From assembly GCF_011694515.1 (NCBI RefSeq), contig NZ_CP050192.1, positions 2,353,301-2,417,300 of the forward strand: a stretch of 64,000 nt of DNA, given 5' to 3'. The position numbers and the translations under genes were made by a program. The stretch is from Mycobacterium sp. DL592 (GTDB lineage Bacteria > Actinomycetota > Actinomycetes > Mycobacteriales > Mycobacteriaceae). Below are positions 49,367-58,811 of this stretch, one piece after another; within the stretch, counting starts at the first letter, position 1, and every line of letters starts with the position of its first letter. Below the pieces are notes generated by a model. It was not told the DNA's origin and did not search any database. It was given only the letters and a program-made list of their open reading frames with translations.

Positions 49367-50677
49367 TCACGGGTCGTCGTCTTCGTCGTCGGTGGGGAGC
49401 AGTCGTTCGGGATGGTGGTAGGTGTTGGTCCCGCCGATGAGCGGCACGTTCGGCGGGGGGATCCATTCGGTTTGGCCGTTGGGGAGTTTGCGGGTGTCCC
49501 AGCCGTCGTTGTCGGCGTGCAGGTTGTCGCGTTGGCAGGCCAGGGTGAGGTCGTCGATGTCGGTGGTGCCGCCGTGTTTCCAGGGGCGGGTGGCGTGGTG
49601 GACGTGGCAGTCGTAGCCGCGCACGGTGCATCCTGGGGCTGTGCAGCCACGGTCTTTTGCTAGCAACATGATGCGTTGGTCGGCGGAGGCCAGGCGTTTG
49701 GTGCGGCCCAGCCACAGCGACTTGCCGGTCACCCCGTCGAACACAGCGAGGTAGCTGTAGGACGGGACGGCCATGCGGATCAGATCGGTGATCGGTAACA
49801 GGGTGCCGCCCGCGGTGACGGCGTGTCCGGCCCCGGCCTGCAGATCCTGCAATGTCGCGGTGGCGATCACGGTGACGGGAAGTCCGTTGTGCTGGCCGAG
49901 TGTCGGATCACCGAGGTGGCGCCGCGCCAGCTCGGCCAGGGCGTCGTGTTGGCGTTGGCCGTGCCCGCGGGCATCGCGGCCAGCGTCGTCGGGGGTGCAC
50001 ATGCCGGGGGCGGCGAGTTTGGCGAACAGGGCATCGAACATCGCGCGTAGTTCCGGGGTGGCGGTCAGCCGCCCCACACTCATGCCGTCGGGGCGCTGCG
50101 GTCCGCACCAGGTGAAGCCGCGCTGGCGGGCCCGGTCGGCATCGGAGAAGATCCCGTCGGGGTTGAGGTGGGTGGCCATCCGCGCGGCGATCTTCTCCAG
50201 CTGATCGGGACGCAGGTGTTCGGCGTGTTCGGCCAATGAGCGCTCGGCTCTGACGATCTCGGCCGGTGGGACATGGTCGGGTAGGTCGCGGAAGAACTTC
50301 TGGATGACCCGGATGTGGTCGCAGTCGAGCAGTCCGGCGTCCCAGGCTTTCGCGGTGGCTGGCAGCAACGGGGCCAGCGGTTGGCCGGTCAGGGTCGTAC
50401 GTGGGGCCAGGTGCTCGGCATCCCGCAGCCGCCGCTTCGCCGCGCTGCGGCTGATCCGCAGCACGTCGGCCAGCACGATCGGGATCGGCGGGCAGCCTTC
50501 GTACTGCTCGAGATGAGTGAGCTGCTCATGGGAGATCGCCACCTGGCGGCGCAGCGTAGTCTCCAGCCGCTCGAGGACTGCGAAGCGCTGATGGGCGGGA
50601 AGTTCGGCGATTTCGGCCGCACCCAGCAGTTCGACCGCGGCATCGAGTGCGTCCAGCGCCGCAACGATCGAACTCAT
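49367..50677 (-). CDS. DUF222 / HNH endonuclease-domain protein (13E12 repeat family)
   Basis: 436-residue protein. The N-terminal DUF222 region (residues about 1-300) is helical. The C-terminus is an HNH nuclease module with CTAPGCTVRGYDCHVHH and DDLTLACQRDNLHADNDGW, including zinc cysteines and the catalytic HH pair. Many copies exist in mycobacterial genomes (13E12 repeats), sometimes with integrated elements in them. ATG 50677 has a TAGCCT box 7 nt upstream. Its end is 1 base from the PAC2 stop. Confidence 0.88.
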   Translation of the reverse strand: MSSIVAALDALDAAVELLGAAEIAELPAHQRFAVLERLETTLRRQVAISHEQLTHLEQYEGCPPIPIVLADVLRISRSAAKRRLRDAEHLAPRTTLTGQPLAPLLPATAKAWDAGLLDCDHIRVIQKFFRDLPDHVPPAEIVRAERSLAEHAEHLRPDQLEKIAARMATHLNPDGIFSDADRARQRGFTWCGPQRPDGMSVGRLTATPELRAMFDALFAKLAAPGMCTPDDAGRDARGHGQRQHDALAELARRHLGDPTLGQHNGLPVTVIATATLQDLQAGAGHAVTAGGTLLPITDLIRMAVPSYSYLAVFDGVTGKSLWLGRTKRLASADQRIMLLAKDRGCTAPGCTVRGYDCHVHHATRPWKHGGTTDIDDLTLACQRDNLHADNDGWDTRKLPNGQTEWIPPPNVPLIGGTNTYHHPERLLPTDDEDDDP

Positions 50678-50684
50678 GTTCGAA

Positions 50685-50690
50685 AGGCTA
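50685..50690 (-). promoter_or_regulatory. -10 box (TAGCCT) of the HNH gene
   Basis: TAGCCT on the minus strand ends 7 nt before the ATG at 50677, a leaderless arrangement. Confidence 0.55.
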
Positions 50691-50754
50691 TCCGGCCCCA
50701 CCGACAAGAAACGTTCTCGTCACCAAAACGTCAGCGGCTTGAGGGGGTCTCCTG

Positions 50755-50770
50755 CCGACCGGTTGGTCGG
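50755..50770. promoter_or_regulatory. Inverted repeat, candidate operator of the acyl-CoA dehydrogenase operon
   Basis: CCGACCGGTTGGTCGG is a perfect 6-4-6 inverted repeat ending 7 bp upstream of the -10 box, so it would overlap the promoter -35 zone. Size and spacing suit a TetR-type repressor. No regulator gene is adjacent. Confidence 0.5.
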
Positions 50771-50777
50771 GCTGCGA

Positions 50778-50783
50778 TAGCGT
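50778..50783 (+). promoter_or_regulatory. -10 box (TAGCGT) of the acyl-CoA dehydrogenase operon
   Basis: TAGCGT would start an mRNA near 50790, giving a leader of about 38 nt with GAGG 10 nt before the GTG at 50828. Confidence 0.45.
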
Positions 50784-50827
50784 GCACGGTGAATACCGGC
50801 GAGTAACGACGAATCGAGGTTGAAGTC

Positions 50828-52003
50828 GTGCAACTGGCACTGAACGACGAGGACGCGGCATTCCGCGACGAGCTTCGCGAGTTCTTCACCACGCAGATCC
50901 CGGCCGACATCCGGGACCGCGCCCGCCGCGAGGCGCTGATCTGGCCCGACGACATCGTCACCACCCAGCGCATCCTCAACAAGGCCGGGCTGGCCGTGCC
51001 GAACTGGCCGGTGGCGTGGGGCGGCAAGGACTGGTCGCCGCTGCAGCGACAGATCTGGGCCGACGAGATGCGGATGGCGTGCGTGCCCGAACCGCTGGCG
51101 TTCAACGCCAGCATGGTGGGCCCGGTGATCGCGCAGTTCGCCTCCCAGGAGCTCAAGGAGCGTTTCCTGCCCGCGACCGCCAACCTCGACATCTGGTGGT
51201 GCCAGGGCTTTTCCGAGCCCGAGGCCGGCTCCGATCTGGCGTCGCTGCGCACCGTCGCGGTGCGCGACGGTGACGACTACGTGATCAACGGCCAGAAGAC
51301 CTGGACCACGCTCGGCCAGTTCGCCGACTGGATCTTCGTGCTGGCCCGCACCAATCCCGACGCCCCCAAGAAGCAGGCGGGCATCTCCTTCATCCTCGTC
51401 GAGATGTCCACCCCGGGCATCACGCTGCGGCCGATCAAGCTGATCGACGGCAGCTACGAGGTCAACGAGGTGTTCTTCGAAGACGTCCGGGTTCCCGCCA
51501 ATCAGCTTGTCGGCGAGGAGAACCAGGGCTGGAGCTACGCCAAGTTCCTGCTGTCCAACGAACGCACCGGTATTGCCCGCGTCGGCACCACCAAGGTCTG
51601 GCTCGCCGACGTCAAGGAGCGCGCCGCGCAGACCAAGGTCGGCGGTGGCAGCCTGCTGGAGGACACCCTGTTCGCCGCCAAGGTGGCCGAAATCGAAAAT
51701 GAACTGCTGGCACTGGAATTGACACAGTTGCGGGTGAGCGGCGACGAGGGCACCGGAAAGCCGAACCCGGCGTCGTCGATTCTCAAGCTACGCGGCAGCC
51801 AGCTGCAGCAGGCGGTGACCGAACTGGCCGTCGAGGTGGCGGGCCCGGACGCGCTGCCTTTCGACGGCGGCGAGGACATCGAGTCACCGGTGTGGGCGCA
51901 GCATGCCGCGCCGCACTATCTCAACTTCCGCAAGACCTCGATCTACGGCGGTAGCAACGAGGTTCAGCGCACCATCATCTCCTCGACGATCCTTGGACTG
52001 TGA
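50828..52003 (+). CDS. Acyl-CoA dehydrogenase, large subunit (PimC/FadE-like)
   Basis: 391-residue flavoprotein. WWCQGFSEPEAGSDLASL and YVINGQKTWTTLGQFADW form the FAD/substrate core, and IYGGSNEVQRTIIS is the C-terminal helix. The glutamate found in MCAD-type enzymes at the IYEG position is a glycine here, as in heteromeric FadE pairs where the base lies elsewhere. Resembles the large subunit of pimeloyl-CoA-type dehydrogenases. The partner starts 9 nt downstream, so an alpha2beta2 complex is likely. Substrate not known. Confidence 0.85.
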   Translation: MQLALNDEDAAFRDELREFFTTQIPADIRDRARREALIWPDDIVTTQRILNKAGLAVPNWPVAWGGKDWSPLQRQIWADEMRMACVPEPLAFNASMVGPVIAQFASQELKERFLPATANLDIWWCQGFSEPEAGSDLASLRTVAVRDGDDYVINGQKTWTTLGQFADWIFVLARTNPDAPKKQAGISFILVEMSTPGITLRPIKLIDGSYEVNEVFFEDVRVPANQLVGEENQGWSYAKFLLSNERTGIARVGTTKVWLADVKERAAQTKVGGGSLLEDTLFAAKVAEIENELLALELTQLRVSGDEGTGKPNPASSILKLRGSQLQQAVTELAVEVAGPDALPFDGGEDIESPVWAQHAAPHYLNFRKTSIYGGSNEVQRTIISSTILGL

Positions 52004-52012
52004 GAGCCGGCC

Positions 52013-53116
52013 ATGAACTTTGACCTGACCGAAGAACAGCAACTGCTGGCCGACACCGCGCGCGACGTGTTGTCCCGCAGCTACGACACCGAGAGCCGCA
52101 ACAAGGCCGTCGACTCCGAGCTCGGCTGGAGCCGCGAGGTGTGGGGACAACTCGCCGAAATCGGCATCCTGGGACTGGGTTTCGAGCCCGAGGAGTCGGG
52201 CCAGATCGAGATCATGGTCGTGATGACCGAGATCGGCAGGCGGCTGGCGCCCGAGCCGGTGGCCGCGGCCGCGCTGATCCCCGGCGGCGTGATCGCCGAA
52301 CTCGGCAGCGACGAGCAGAAAGCCCTGCTCGACGAGGTCGCCGGTGGCGAAAAGCTATTGGCCCTGGCGCATTTCGAGCCGGGCCTGCGCGGCTCGGACA
52401 CATTGTCCACCCAGGCCAGCCACCACGGCGGCAGCTGGACGATCACAGGCCGGAAAAACCCTGTCCTGGCCGGTGATTCGGCCGATGTCATCGTGGTGAC
52501 CGCCGCATTGCCCGGTGGCGGCAACGGACTGTTCCTGGTCGACGGCGACGCGGTGACACGCAAGTCCTACCGCACGTTCGACGGCCAGCGCGGCGCCCAG
52601 ATCGACTTCGACAACGCCCCGGCCCAACCGCTGGGCGACGGCGGAGATGTCAGCGACCGCATCCACGCGACGCTGGTCCGCTACTCCTCTGCGCTGTGCG
52701 CCGAGGCTGTCGGCGCGATGGACGAGTCGCTGCGGCTGACCACCGATTACCTCAAGACGCGCAAGCAGTTCGGGGTTCCGCTCAAGACGTTCCAGACGCT
52801 GACCCAGCGGGCCGCCGATATGTACGTCTCACTCGAGCTGGCGCGCAGCATGAGCTATTACGCCGCCATGTCCATCACCGACGGCAGGCTCGATCCGGTG
52901 GTGGCCGCGCGGGCCAAGTTCCAGATCGGCCGCTCGGGCAAGCACATTGCGCAGGAGTCCATCCAGCTGCACGGCGGTATCGGTGTGACGGCGGAGTATC
53001 CGATCGCCCACTACGCGGCCCGGCTGACCGGTATCGACCAGACCCTGGGTTCGGCGACCGACCAGCTGCGCTACCTGTCCGCTCAGGTGGGCACCTACGA
53101 CACCGTTTCGCTGTAG
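52013..53116 (+). CDS. Acyl-CoA dehydrogenase, small subunit (PimD/FadE-like)
   Basis: 367-residue partner with NFDLTEEQQLLADTARDVL at the N-terminus and QLHGGIGVTAEYPIAHYAARL at the C-terminus, both typical of the second subunit in heterotetrameric acyl-CoA dehydrogenases. The central domain (SWTITGRKNPVLAGDSADV) is degenerate in the substrate region compared with the large subunit. In known pairs FAD binds between unlike subunits. Operon with the preceding gene. Confidence 0.85.
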   Translation: MNFDLTEEQQLLADTARDVLSRSYDTESRNKAVDSELGWSREVWGQLAEIGILGLGFEPEESGQIEIMVVMTEIGRRLAPEPVAAAALIPGGVIAELGSDEQKALLDEVAGGEKLLALAHFEPGLRGSDTLSTQASHHGGSWTITGRKNPVLAGDSADVIVVTAALPGGGNGLFLVDGDAVTRKSYRTFDGQRGAQIDFDNAPAQPLGDGGDVSDRIHATLVRYSSALCAEAVGAMDESLRLTTDYLKTRKQFGVPLKTFQTLTQRAADMYVSLELARSMSYYAAMSITDGRLDPVVAARAKFQIGRSGKHIAQESIQLHGGIGVTAEYPIAHYAARLTGIDQTLGSATDQLRYLSAQVGTYDTVSL

Positions 53117-53117
53117 G

Positions 53118-53996
53118 TCACGGGGTTTCGAGCTCTTCGAGCCGGGAGCTGGTGGACCGCCCCAGCGATTCCACTTCGGCGTCCATCGCGGGCAGGATCG
53201 ACGGCACCATCGCCACGACCTGCTTCTCCCCCAGCGGTGTCGACAGCACCGGGCGAAGCCAGCGGAACGCCCCCACCCAGCCGGGCACGTTGACCCGACG
53301 GCGGCGGCCCTCGATGCCCTTGACGAAGGCCTCGCCGCAGGTGTCCACACTTGTGGTCTTGCCCAACGGGTTCGGCAGCTTGGACAGCATCTGCGCAAAG
53401 CTGCTCAGATCGCTCTTGGCGTCCTGAACCATCGGGGTGTCGATCCAGGACATGTGTGCCGAACCGACGTCGACACCGTGGTGGGCGACTTCCAGGCGCA
53501 GCGCGTTGGCGAAGTGCTCCACGGCGGCCTTCGAGGCGTGGTACGGAGCGAGCCCGGGTGCAGCCGAGTAAGCCGCCAGTGACGACACGATCAGGACGTA
53601 GCCACGGCGGTCGATGACCGACGGCAAGGTGGCCCGCACGGTGTGGAACACCCCGTTGACGTTGATGTCCATCAGCCGCTTGAAAGCCTCCGGGTCGACC
53701 TTGAGCACCGAGCCGTAGGTCGCGATTCCCGCGTTGGCCACCACCACGTCGATGCCGCCGAAACGCTGCACGGCCTGGTCGGCGACGGCCTGCATAGCGG
53801 CCAGGTCGCGGACGTCGGCGACCGCGGTCAGCACGTACTCCTCGCCGAGCTCGGCGGCCAGTTCGGCCAGCGGTGCCGCGTCGATGTCGGTCAGGACCAA
53901 GGTGGCGTTCTTGCGCCGCAGCCGACGGGCCACGTCGGCCCCGACGCCGCGGGCGCCCCCGGTGATGAAGACGACCTTGCCGTTGACGGAACTCAT
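53118..53996 (-). CDS. Short-chain dehydrogenase (Rv2129c-like)
   Basis: 292-residue SDR with the cofactor loop FITGGARGVGADVA, VVVANAGIAT, and the catalytic serine and YxxxK in IVSSLAAYSAAPGLAPYHASK. DTD-like acidic residue after strand 2 (LTDIDAAPL) suggests NAD preference. The ATG at 53996 lies 22 nt after mshC. The C-terminal 70 residues are an extension often seen in mycobacterial SDRs of this group. Substrate unknown. Confidence 0.88.
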   Translation of the reverse strand: MSSVNGKVVFITGGARGVGADVARRLRRKNATLVLTDIDAAPLAELAAELGEEYVLTAVADVRDLAAMQAVADQAVQRFGGIDVVVANAGIATYGSVLKVDPEAFKRLMDINVNGVFHTVRATLPSVIDRRGYVLIVSSLAAYSAAPGLAPYHASKAAVEHFANALRLEVAHHGVDVGSAHMSWIDTPMVQDAKSDLSSFAQMLSKLPNPLGKTTSVDTCGEAFVKGIEGRRRRVNVPGWVGAFRWLRPVLSTPLGEKQVVAMVPSILPAMDAEVESLGRSTSSRLEELETP

Positions 53997-54018
53997 GGCC
54001 GCCAAAGGTACCGGATTG

Positions 54019-55257
54019 TTAGAGCCGCACACCCAGAAGTGCGTCGACGGCGCTGGCTACCGCGGCGGGTGCGGACGTGTCGTGTCCGCCGTACTCCAGC
54101 GCGTCGGTACACCACCCGTCGACGGCCGCCAGGGCGCTGGGCGTGTCCAGGTCGTCGGCCAGGTACTGACGCAACCGGGCGAGCAGGTCGGTGGTGTCGG
54201 GGCCGGCGGGCAGGGCCGTCGCGCTGCGCCACCGCTGCAGCCGTTCGTTGGCGTGCGTCAGCACCTCATCGCTCCAGAACCGGTCGCTGCGGTAATGCCC
54301 GGCGAACAGGCCGAGCCGGATCGCGGCGGGGTCGACACCCTGCTCACGCAACCGGGACACCAGTACCAGGTTGCCGCGGCTCTTGGACATCTTGTGCCCG
54401 TCCCAGCCGATCATGCCTGCGTGCACGTAGTGCCGGGCGAATCTGCGCTCACCGGTGGCACATTCGGCATGCGCGGCGGAGAACTCGTGGTGCGGGAAGA
54501 TGAGGTCACTGCCGCCGCCCTGGACGTCGAACCCGAAACCCAAGCGGTCCAACGAGATTGCCGAACACTCGACGTGCCAGCCGGGACGGCCAGGGCCGAA
54601 CGGTGAGGGCCAGCTCGGCTCACCGGGACGCGCGGCACGCCACAGCAGCGCGTCGAGTGGGTCGGCCTTGCCCAACCGATCCGGGTCGCCGCCGCGCTCG
54701 GCGAACAGCGCCAGCATGGTGTCGCGGTCGTATCCGGACTCGTACCCGAACTGAGGCGTGCCGTCGGCGCGGTAGTAGACGTCGGGAAACTCGGGATCGT
54801 CGACGACGTAGGCCGCGCCGCAGGCAACGAGTTTCTCCACCAACTCCAGCACTTCGGCGATGGCGTCGGTCGCCGCAACGTAGTCCTGCGGCGGAAGCAC
54901 CCGAAGCGCGGCCATGTCCTCGCGGAACAGCTGGATCTCCCGGGCACCCAGATCACGCCAGTCGATGCCGTCCCGGTTGGCCCGCTCGAACAGCGGGTCG
55001 TCGACGTCGGTGATGTTCTGGACATAGTGCACCTGATGCCCGCTGTCCAACCACACCCGGTACACCAGGTCGAAAGTCAGGTAGGTGGCCGCATGGCCCA
55101 GGTGGGTCGCGTCGTAGGGCGTGATGCCGCAGACGTACATCGTCGCGGTCTGGCCCGGTGCCGTGGGGCGCACCTGCCCGTCGGCGGTGTCGTAGAGCCG
55201 CAGGGCAGGCCCGCGACCGGGCAGCTGCGGAATCTCGACTGCCGGCCAGGACTGCAT
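54019..55257 (-). CDS. mshC: Cysteine:glucosaminyl-inositol ligase MshC
   Basis: 412-residue class I aminoacyl-tRNA-synthetase-like ligase that joins cysteine to GlcN-inositol in mycothiol synthesis. It has the HIGH-like motif in [14 protein letters not shown], the KMSKS motif KMSKSRGN, and the zinc site in [20 protein letters not shown] and [10 protein letters not shown]. It is shorter than CysS and lacks the anticodon domain. ATG 55257 gives family length and has a TAGAGT box 7 nt upstream. Confidence 0.95.
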   Translation of the reverse strand: MQSWPAVEIPQLPGRGPALRLYDTADGQVRPTAPGQTATMYVCGITPYDATHLGHAATYLTFDLVYRVWLDSGHQVHYVQNITDVDDPLFERANRDGIDWRDLGAREIQLFREDMAALRVLPPQDYVAATDAIAEVLELVEKLVACGAAYVVDDPEFPDVYYRADGTPQFGYESGYDRDTMLALFAERGGDPDRLGKADPLDALLWRAARPGEPSWPSPFGPGRPGWHVECSAISLDRLGFGFDVQGGGSDLIFPHHEFSAAHAECATGERRFARHYVHAGMIGWDGHKMSKSRGNLVLVSRLREQGVDPAAIRLGLFAGHYRSDRFWSDEVLTHANERLQRWRSATALPAGPDTTDLLARLRQYLADDLDTPSALAAVDGWCTDALEYGGHDTSAPAAVASAVDALLGVRL

Positions 55258-55264
55258 GGCGTTG

Positions 55265-55270
55265 ACTCTA
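55265..55270 (-). promoter_or_regulatory. -10 box (TAGAGT) of mshC
   Basis: TAGAGT on the minus strand ends 7 nt before the mshC ATG, so mshC and the SDR can be made from their own leaderless transcript. Confidence 0.6.
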
Positions 55271-55357
55271 AGGGGTTCGCTCGTCACGTCGCTCCGGGTG
55301 GTGATGGGACCGGCACTCTCCAGGACAGTGCTACAACGTGGCGGCCCGATCCATTCC

Positions 55358-56119
55358 CTAGCTCGCCAGCCACATTGCATCGAGCAACAGGTCGGCCACT
55401 TCTGGCCGGCACATCAGCAGGTCGGGAAGGTACGGGTCGGGCTGGTTGTAGAGCAGCGGCGAGCCGTCCAGGCGGGTGGCGTGCATCCCGGCGGCCTGCA
55501 GTACGCCGGCTGGGGCGGCGGAGTCCCACTCCCACTGGCCGCCCGCGTGGATGTAGGCGTCCGCGTCGCCGCGCACCACGGCCATCGCCTTGGCGCCCGC
55601 CGAGCCGATGCGGATGAACTCCATGTCCAGGCGGTCACGCAGCCGCCACAACACCGCGGGCGGGCGGTTGGAGCTGGCGGTGATCCGGATCGGGCCCGCC
55701 TGCGGCGCGGCCGGTGCCCGCACAGTGTCGCTGCGGTGTACCTCGCCCATCGCGGGCAGGGCCACGGCAGCGTCGGTGATGGCGCCGCCGTCGGGACCGG
55801 TGCGCTTCCACAACGCCACGTGCACAGCCCAATCCGGCCGTCGCGGCATGGAGAACTCACGAGTGCCGTCGAGGGGGTCGATGATCCAGACCCGGTCGGC
55901 GTGCAACCGCTTGAGGTCGTCGTAGGCCTCCTCGGACAGCACCGCGTCGTCGGGCCGTTCGGCCCGCAGGCGGCGCAGGATCAGTGCGTTGGCGCGGAAG
56001 TCGCCGGCGTCACCAAGCTCCCACGGGTAGTCGTGGCCGACCTCCTCACGGACGGCCAGCAGCAGACGTCCGGCCTCCTCGGCCAGGTCGGCGGCCAGCT
56101 CCGCATCGGTCAGACTCAC
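55358..56119 (-). CDS. cysQ: 3'-phosphoadenosine 5'-phosphate phosphatase CysQ
   Basis: 253-residue inositol-monophosphatase-fold enzyme. The metal motif [12 protein letters not shown] and LSEEAYDD carry the magnesium ligands, and [15 protein letters not shown] the second signature. M. tuberculosis CysQ (Rv2131c) dephosphorylates PAP, and also fructose-1,6-bisphosphate and inositol phosphate, in sulfate assimilation. A GATACT sequence 6 nt before the GTG start is a weak -10 match. Confidence 0.93.
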   Translation of the reverse strand: MSLTDAELAADLAEEAGRLLLAVREEVGHDYPWELGDAGDFRANALILRRLRAERPDDAVLSEEAYDDLKRLHADRVWIIDPLDGTREFSMPRRPDWAVHVALWKRTGPDGGAITDAAVALPAMGEVHRSDTVRAPAAPQAGPIRITASSNRPPAVLWRLRDRLDMEFIRIGSAGAKAMAVVRGDADAYIHAGGQWEWDSAAPAGVLQAAGMHATRLDGSPLLYNQPDPYLPDLLMCRPEVADLLLDAMWLAS

Positions 56120-56163
56120 CGTGTCAGTATCTCCGAATCATGATCACCCCTGCCCGCCGCCCG

Positions 56164-56169
56164 TAGATT
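56164..56169 (+). promoter_or_regulatory. -10 box (TAGATT) of the META-domain lipoprotein gene
   Basis: TAGATT ends 7 nt before the ATG at 56177. It rules out the in-frame TTG at 56168, which lies within the box. Confidence 0.6.
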
Positions 56170-56176
56170 GCAGCGA

Positions 56177-56623
56177 ATGCGCCTGATCTGGCTCCTCGGC
56201 AGCGCCGTCCTGGCCCTGGCGGCGTGCGGCTCGACGCCGCCGCCGCATCCACTGGACGGCACGAGCTGGCGGCTGCTCAGCCTGGAATCGATGAGCGACG
56301 AGCAGGGCACCACCACCGTCGCGGATCCGTCGATGTTCACCGTCGATTTCGGAGCCGACGGACAGGCTGCATTCCGCATCGACTGCAACCGCGGCAGCGC
56401 CACCTGGCACGCCAGCGCGGCGTCGCCGGATTCCGGCAGCCTCACCTTCGGGCCGATCGCGACGACCCGCATGGCCTGCCCGCAGCCGTCGCTGGACGGC
56501 CAGGTGTCCACCGCGCTGGGCTACGTCCGGGGATTCCTGCTCAAGGACGGCCGGCTGCACATGTCGCTACTGGCCGACGGCGGCATCCTGCACTGGGAGC
56601 CGGCCACGCCGCACAAGCCCTAG
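56177..56623 (+). CDS. META-domain (HslJ-like) lipoprotein
   Basis: 148-residue lipoprotein. Signal peptide RLIWLLGSAVLALAAC with lipidated Cys17, then a META domain: LDGTSWRLLSLES, FRIDCNRGSATW and TTRMACPQPS hold the conserved cysteine pair. META proteins are linked to envelope stress tolerance in other bacteria. Its TAG stop overlaps the stop of the opposite gene within CTAG. Confidence 0.88.
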   Translation: MRLIWLLGSAVLALAACGSTPPPHPLDGTSWRLLSLESMSDEQGTTTVADPSMFTVDFGADGQAAFRIDCNRGSATWHASAASPDSGSLTFGPIATTRMACPQPSLDGQVSTALGYVRGFLLKDGRLHMSLLADGGILHWEPATPHKP

Positions 56624-57435
56624 AAGGCCGGCCAGGGAATCGGCCTGCGCCGGTCCGGGCCCGGCATCACCGGTTCGGCCAGCAGAGCGCGGACCCGCTG
56701 CCGCAACGCCGTCACTTCAGCGTCGGTGATGTGACCGCACAGTTCCTCGGCCAGCGGGCCGGACAGTTGCTCGCCGAGCACTGCGACGGCCGCCAGGGTT
56801 TCGTCGTCGACGGGCTTGCCCGCCCAACCCCACAGCACCGTCCGCAGCTTGTCTTGAACATGAAGCGACACACCGTGATCCACGCCGTAGACCCGCCCGT
56901 CTACACCGGCCAGGATGTGGCCGCCCTTGCGGTCGGCGTTGTTGACGATGACGTCGAACACCGCCATCCGCAGCAGCCGCTCGTCGTCGGCGTGCACCAG
57001 CGTCACCTCGTTGCCCGCGTAGTCATAGGCGTCGAGCACCGGAAGGTAGCCCGGCGGAATCGATTTCGCCGGGCACAGGTCGACCAGTGCGGGACCGGCC
57101 GGCTCGTCGTCGTCGTCATCGGGTTGGTCCACCCACAGCTGCAGCATTCCGCGCCCGGCGGGCCCGTCGCCAATCACGGTGAGCGGCACGATGTTCCAGC
57201 CCAGAGCGGCCGATACCAGGTAGGAGCCGAACTCGCGGCCGGCGAGGGTGCCATCCGGGAAATCCCACAGCGGCTGTTCGCCGGCGACCGGCTTGTAAAC
57301 GCAGTGCAGGGTCTGTTCGGCCAGCGTCGCCTCGCACAGAAAGGTGGCGTTGCTGGCCGAGCGGATGCGGCCGAGAACGTTCAACTCCCCGCGCTGCAGC
57401 ACCTCACGTGCCACGGACTCGTCGGTTCCCGTCAC
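56620..57435 (-). CDS. SCO1664 family protein, PI3/4-kinase-like fold (Rv2133c-like)
   Basis: 271-residue protein with kinase-like residues in the order expected for the phosphatidylinositol 3/4-kinase-related HipA-like fold: VYKPVAGEQPLWDFP (lysine), FDVIVNNADRKGGHIL (catalytic loop) and VYGVDHGVSLH (metal-binding DHG in place of DFG). It may phosphorylate a small molecule or protein; none is known. The GTG start overlaps the DUF3090 stop (GTGA). Confidence 0.85.
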   Translation of the reverse strand: MTGTDESVAREVLQRGELNVLGRIRSASNATFLCEATLAEQTLHCVYKPVAGEQPLWDFPDGTLAGREFGSYLVSAALGWNIVPLTVIGDGPAGRGMLQLWVDQPDDDDDEPAGPALVDLCPAKSIPPGYLPVLDAYDYAGNEVTLVHADDERLLRMAVFDVIVNNADRKGGHILAGVDGRVYGVDHGVSLHVQDKLRTVLWGWAGKPVDDETLAAVAVLGEQLSGPLAEELCGHITDAEVTALRQRVRALLAEPVMPGPDRRRPIPWPAF

Positions 57436-58019
57436 GGGTCCAGGTCGTCCTCGGCGCCGCCGAACGCGCCGCGCCGATATCCGTTGGTGCGGACACAGAT
57501 GTGGCCCTCGGGATCCAGCGGCTCGTCGCACAGCGGGCACGGCGGGCGTCCGGCGGAGATGACGCGATGCGACCGGCTGGCGAATTGTCGCGCCGACTCC
57601 GGGGTCAGGAACACCCGCACCGCGTCGGGCCCCTCTTCGGCGTCGTCGAGAACCACCGACGCGTCGAATTCGGTGTCGCTGACGGCCAGCAACTCCACCA
57701 CCACGGTCTCGGCCTCGGAGTCCCAGCCCAGACCCATCGTGCCGACCCGGAACTCGGCGTCGACTGGGGTGATCAGCGGGCTGAGGTCCTCGACGACATC
57801 GGTCTCCGGCGGCAGCGGGGTGCCGAAGCGCCGGTTGATCTCGACCAACAGCGCACCGATGCGTTCAGCCAGCACGGCGACCTGCTGCTTTTCCAGAATC
57901 ACGGAGATCACCCGGCTGTCGTGCACGGCCTGCAGGTAGAACGTCCGGTTTCCGGGTTGCCCAACGGTCCCGGCCACGAATCGGTCGGGAGTGCGGAAGA
58001 CGTGAATGGCGCGGGGCAT
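57432..58019 (-). CDS. DUF3090 family protein (Rv2134c-like)
   Basis: 195-residue protein. The start MPRAIHVFRTPDRFVAGTVG is the family signature, and a C-terminal CPLCDEPLDPEGHIC zinc-ribbon-like motif follows. ATG 58019 follows GGAGGT at ideal spacing. Always found with the SCO1664 and phosphoglycerate-mutase-like genes, with which it forms an operon here. Function unknown. Confidence 0.9.
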   Translation of the reverse strand: MPRAIHVFRTPDRFVAGTVGQPGNRTFYLQAVHDSRVISVILEKQQVAVLAERIGALLVEINRRFGTPLPPETDVVEDLSPLITPVDAEFRVGTMGLGWDSEAETVVVELLAVSDTEFDASVVLDDAEEGPDAVRVFLTPESARQFASRSHRVISAGRPPCPLCDEPLDPEGHICVRTNGYRRGAFGGAEDDLDP

Positions 58020-58118
58020 GGTTACCTCCAAAATACCGGCAGAAGCAGCTGAGCCGTAACTCGGCGGAGCCGCTGGGCCGGTGACATTCGGCGCAGATCG
58101 CGGCGACGCGGAGAATTC

Positions 58119-58811
58119 CTAGTCCGTGGAACCGCCGACGACCGCGTCCTCGGCGGCTGTGTCCGCCTCGGTCGGCGGCGGGGCGCTCAGCACCGACGCC
58201 AGCTGGCCGCCGGTGTGGTTGACGTGAATCACGAACGGGCGCACCGGCGTATAGCGGATCACGCTCATCGACGCCGGGTCGGCGGTGATGCGCTGGAAGC
58301 TGTCCAGGTGGGCGCCGAGCGCGTCGGCGACCACCGACTTGATGACGTCACCGTGCGTGCACGCCACCCACAGGACATCCTTGCCGTGCTCCTGCGCCAA
58401 CCGGCGGTCGTGGTCCCGGATGGCGGCCACCGCGCGGGACTGGACCTGGGCCAGGCCTTCACCGTCGGGGAACACCGCAGCGCTGGGCTGGTGCTGCACC
58501 ACCGACCACAGCGGCTCTTTGACCAGGTCCTTCAACGCGCGCCCGGTCCACTGCCCGTAGTCGACCTCGGCAAGCCGCTCGTCGACCACCGGATCCAGGC
58601 CCAGGGCCTCGGCCAGCGGCTCCAGCGTCATGCGGCAGCGCAGCAGCGGCGAGCGCACCAGCGCGGCGATCGGCAGGCCGTCGACCCGCTCGGGCAGCGC
58701 GGCGGCCTGGGCGCGGCCCTTGTCATCGAGTTCGACGCCCTCAGTGCGCCCGGCCAGGGTGTGGGCGGTATTGGAGGTGGAGCGGCCGTGGCGCAGCAGA
58801 ATGACAGTCAT
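58119..58811 (-). CDS. Histidine phosphatase (phosphoglycerate mutase-like, Rv2135c homologue)
   Basis: 230-residue histidine phosphatase. The N-terminal ILLRHGRSTSN contains the phosphohistidine, with RSPLLRCRMT and EVDYGQWTG as further family segments and CTHGDVIKSVV carrying the second histidine. The M. tuberculosis homologue is reported to behave as an acid phosphatase rather than a mutase. Its ATGA start is separated from the uppP ATGA by a MIRU-like element. Confidence 0.9.
   Translation of the reverse strand: MTVILLRHGRSTSNTAHTLAGRTEGVELDDKGRAQAAALPERVDGLPIAALVRSPLLRCRMTLEPLAEALGLDPVVDERLAEVDYGQWTGRALKDLVKEPLWSVVQHQPSAAVFPDGEGLAQVQSRAVAAIRDHDRRLAQEHGKDVLWVACTHGDVIKSVVADALGAHLDSFQRITADPASMSVIRYTPVRPFVIHVNHTGGQLASVLSAPPPTEADTAAEDAVVGGSTD

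Noticed and set aside
49367..50677. Homing endonuclease or intein insertion
   Set aside because: The HNH protein is a complete stand-alone DUF222 family member with its own promoter and no split host gene around it.
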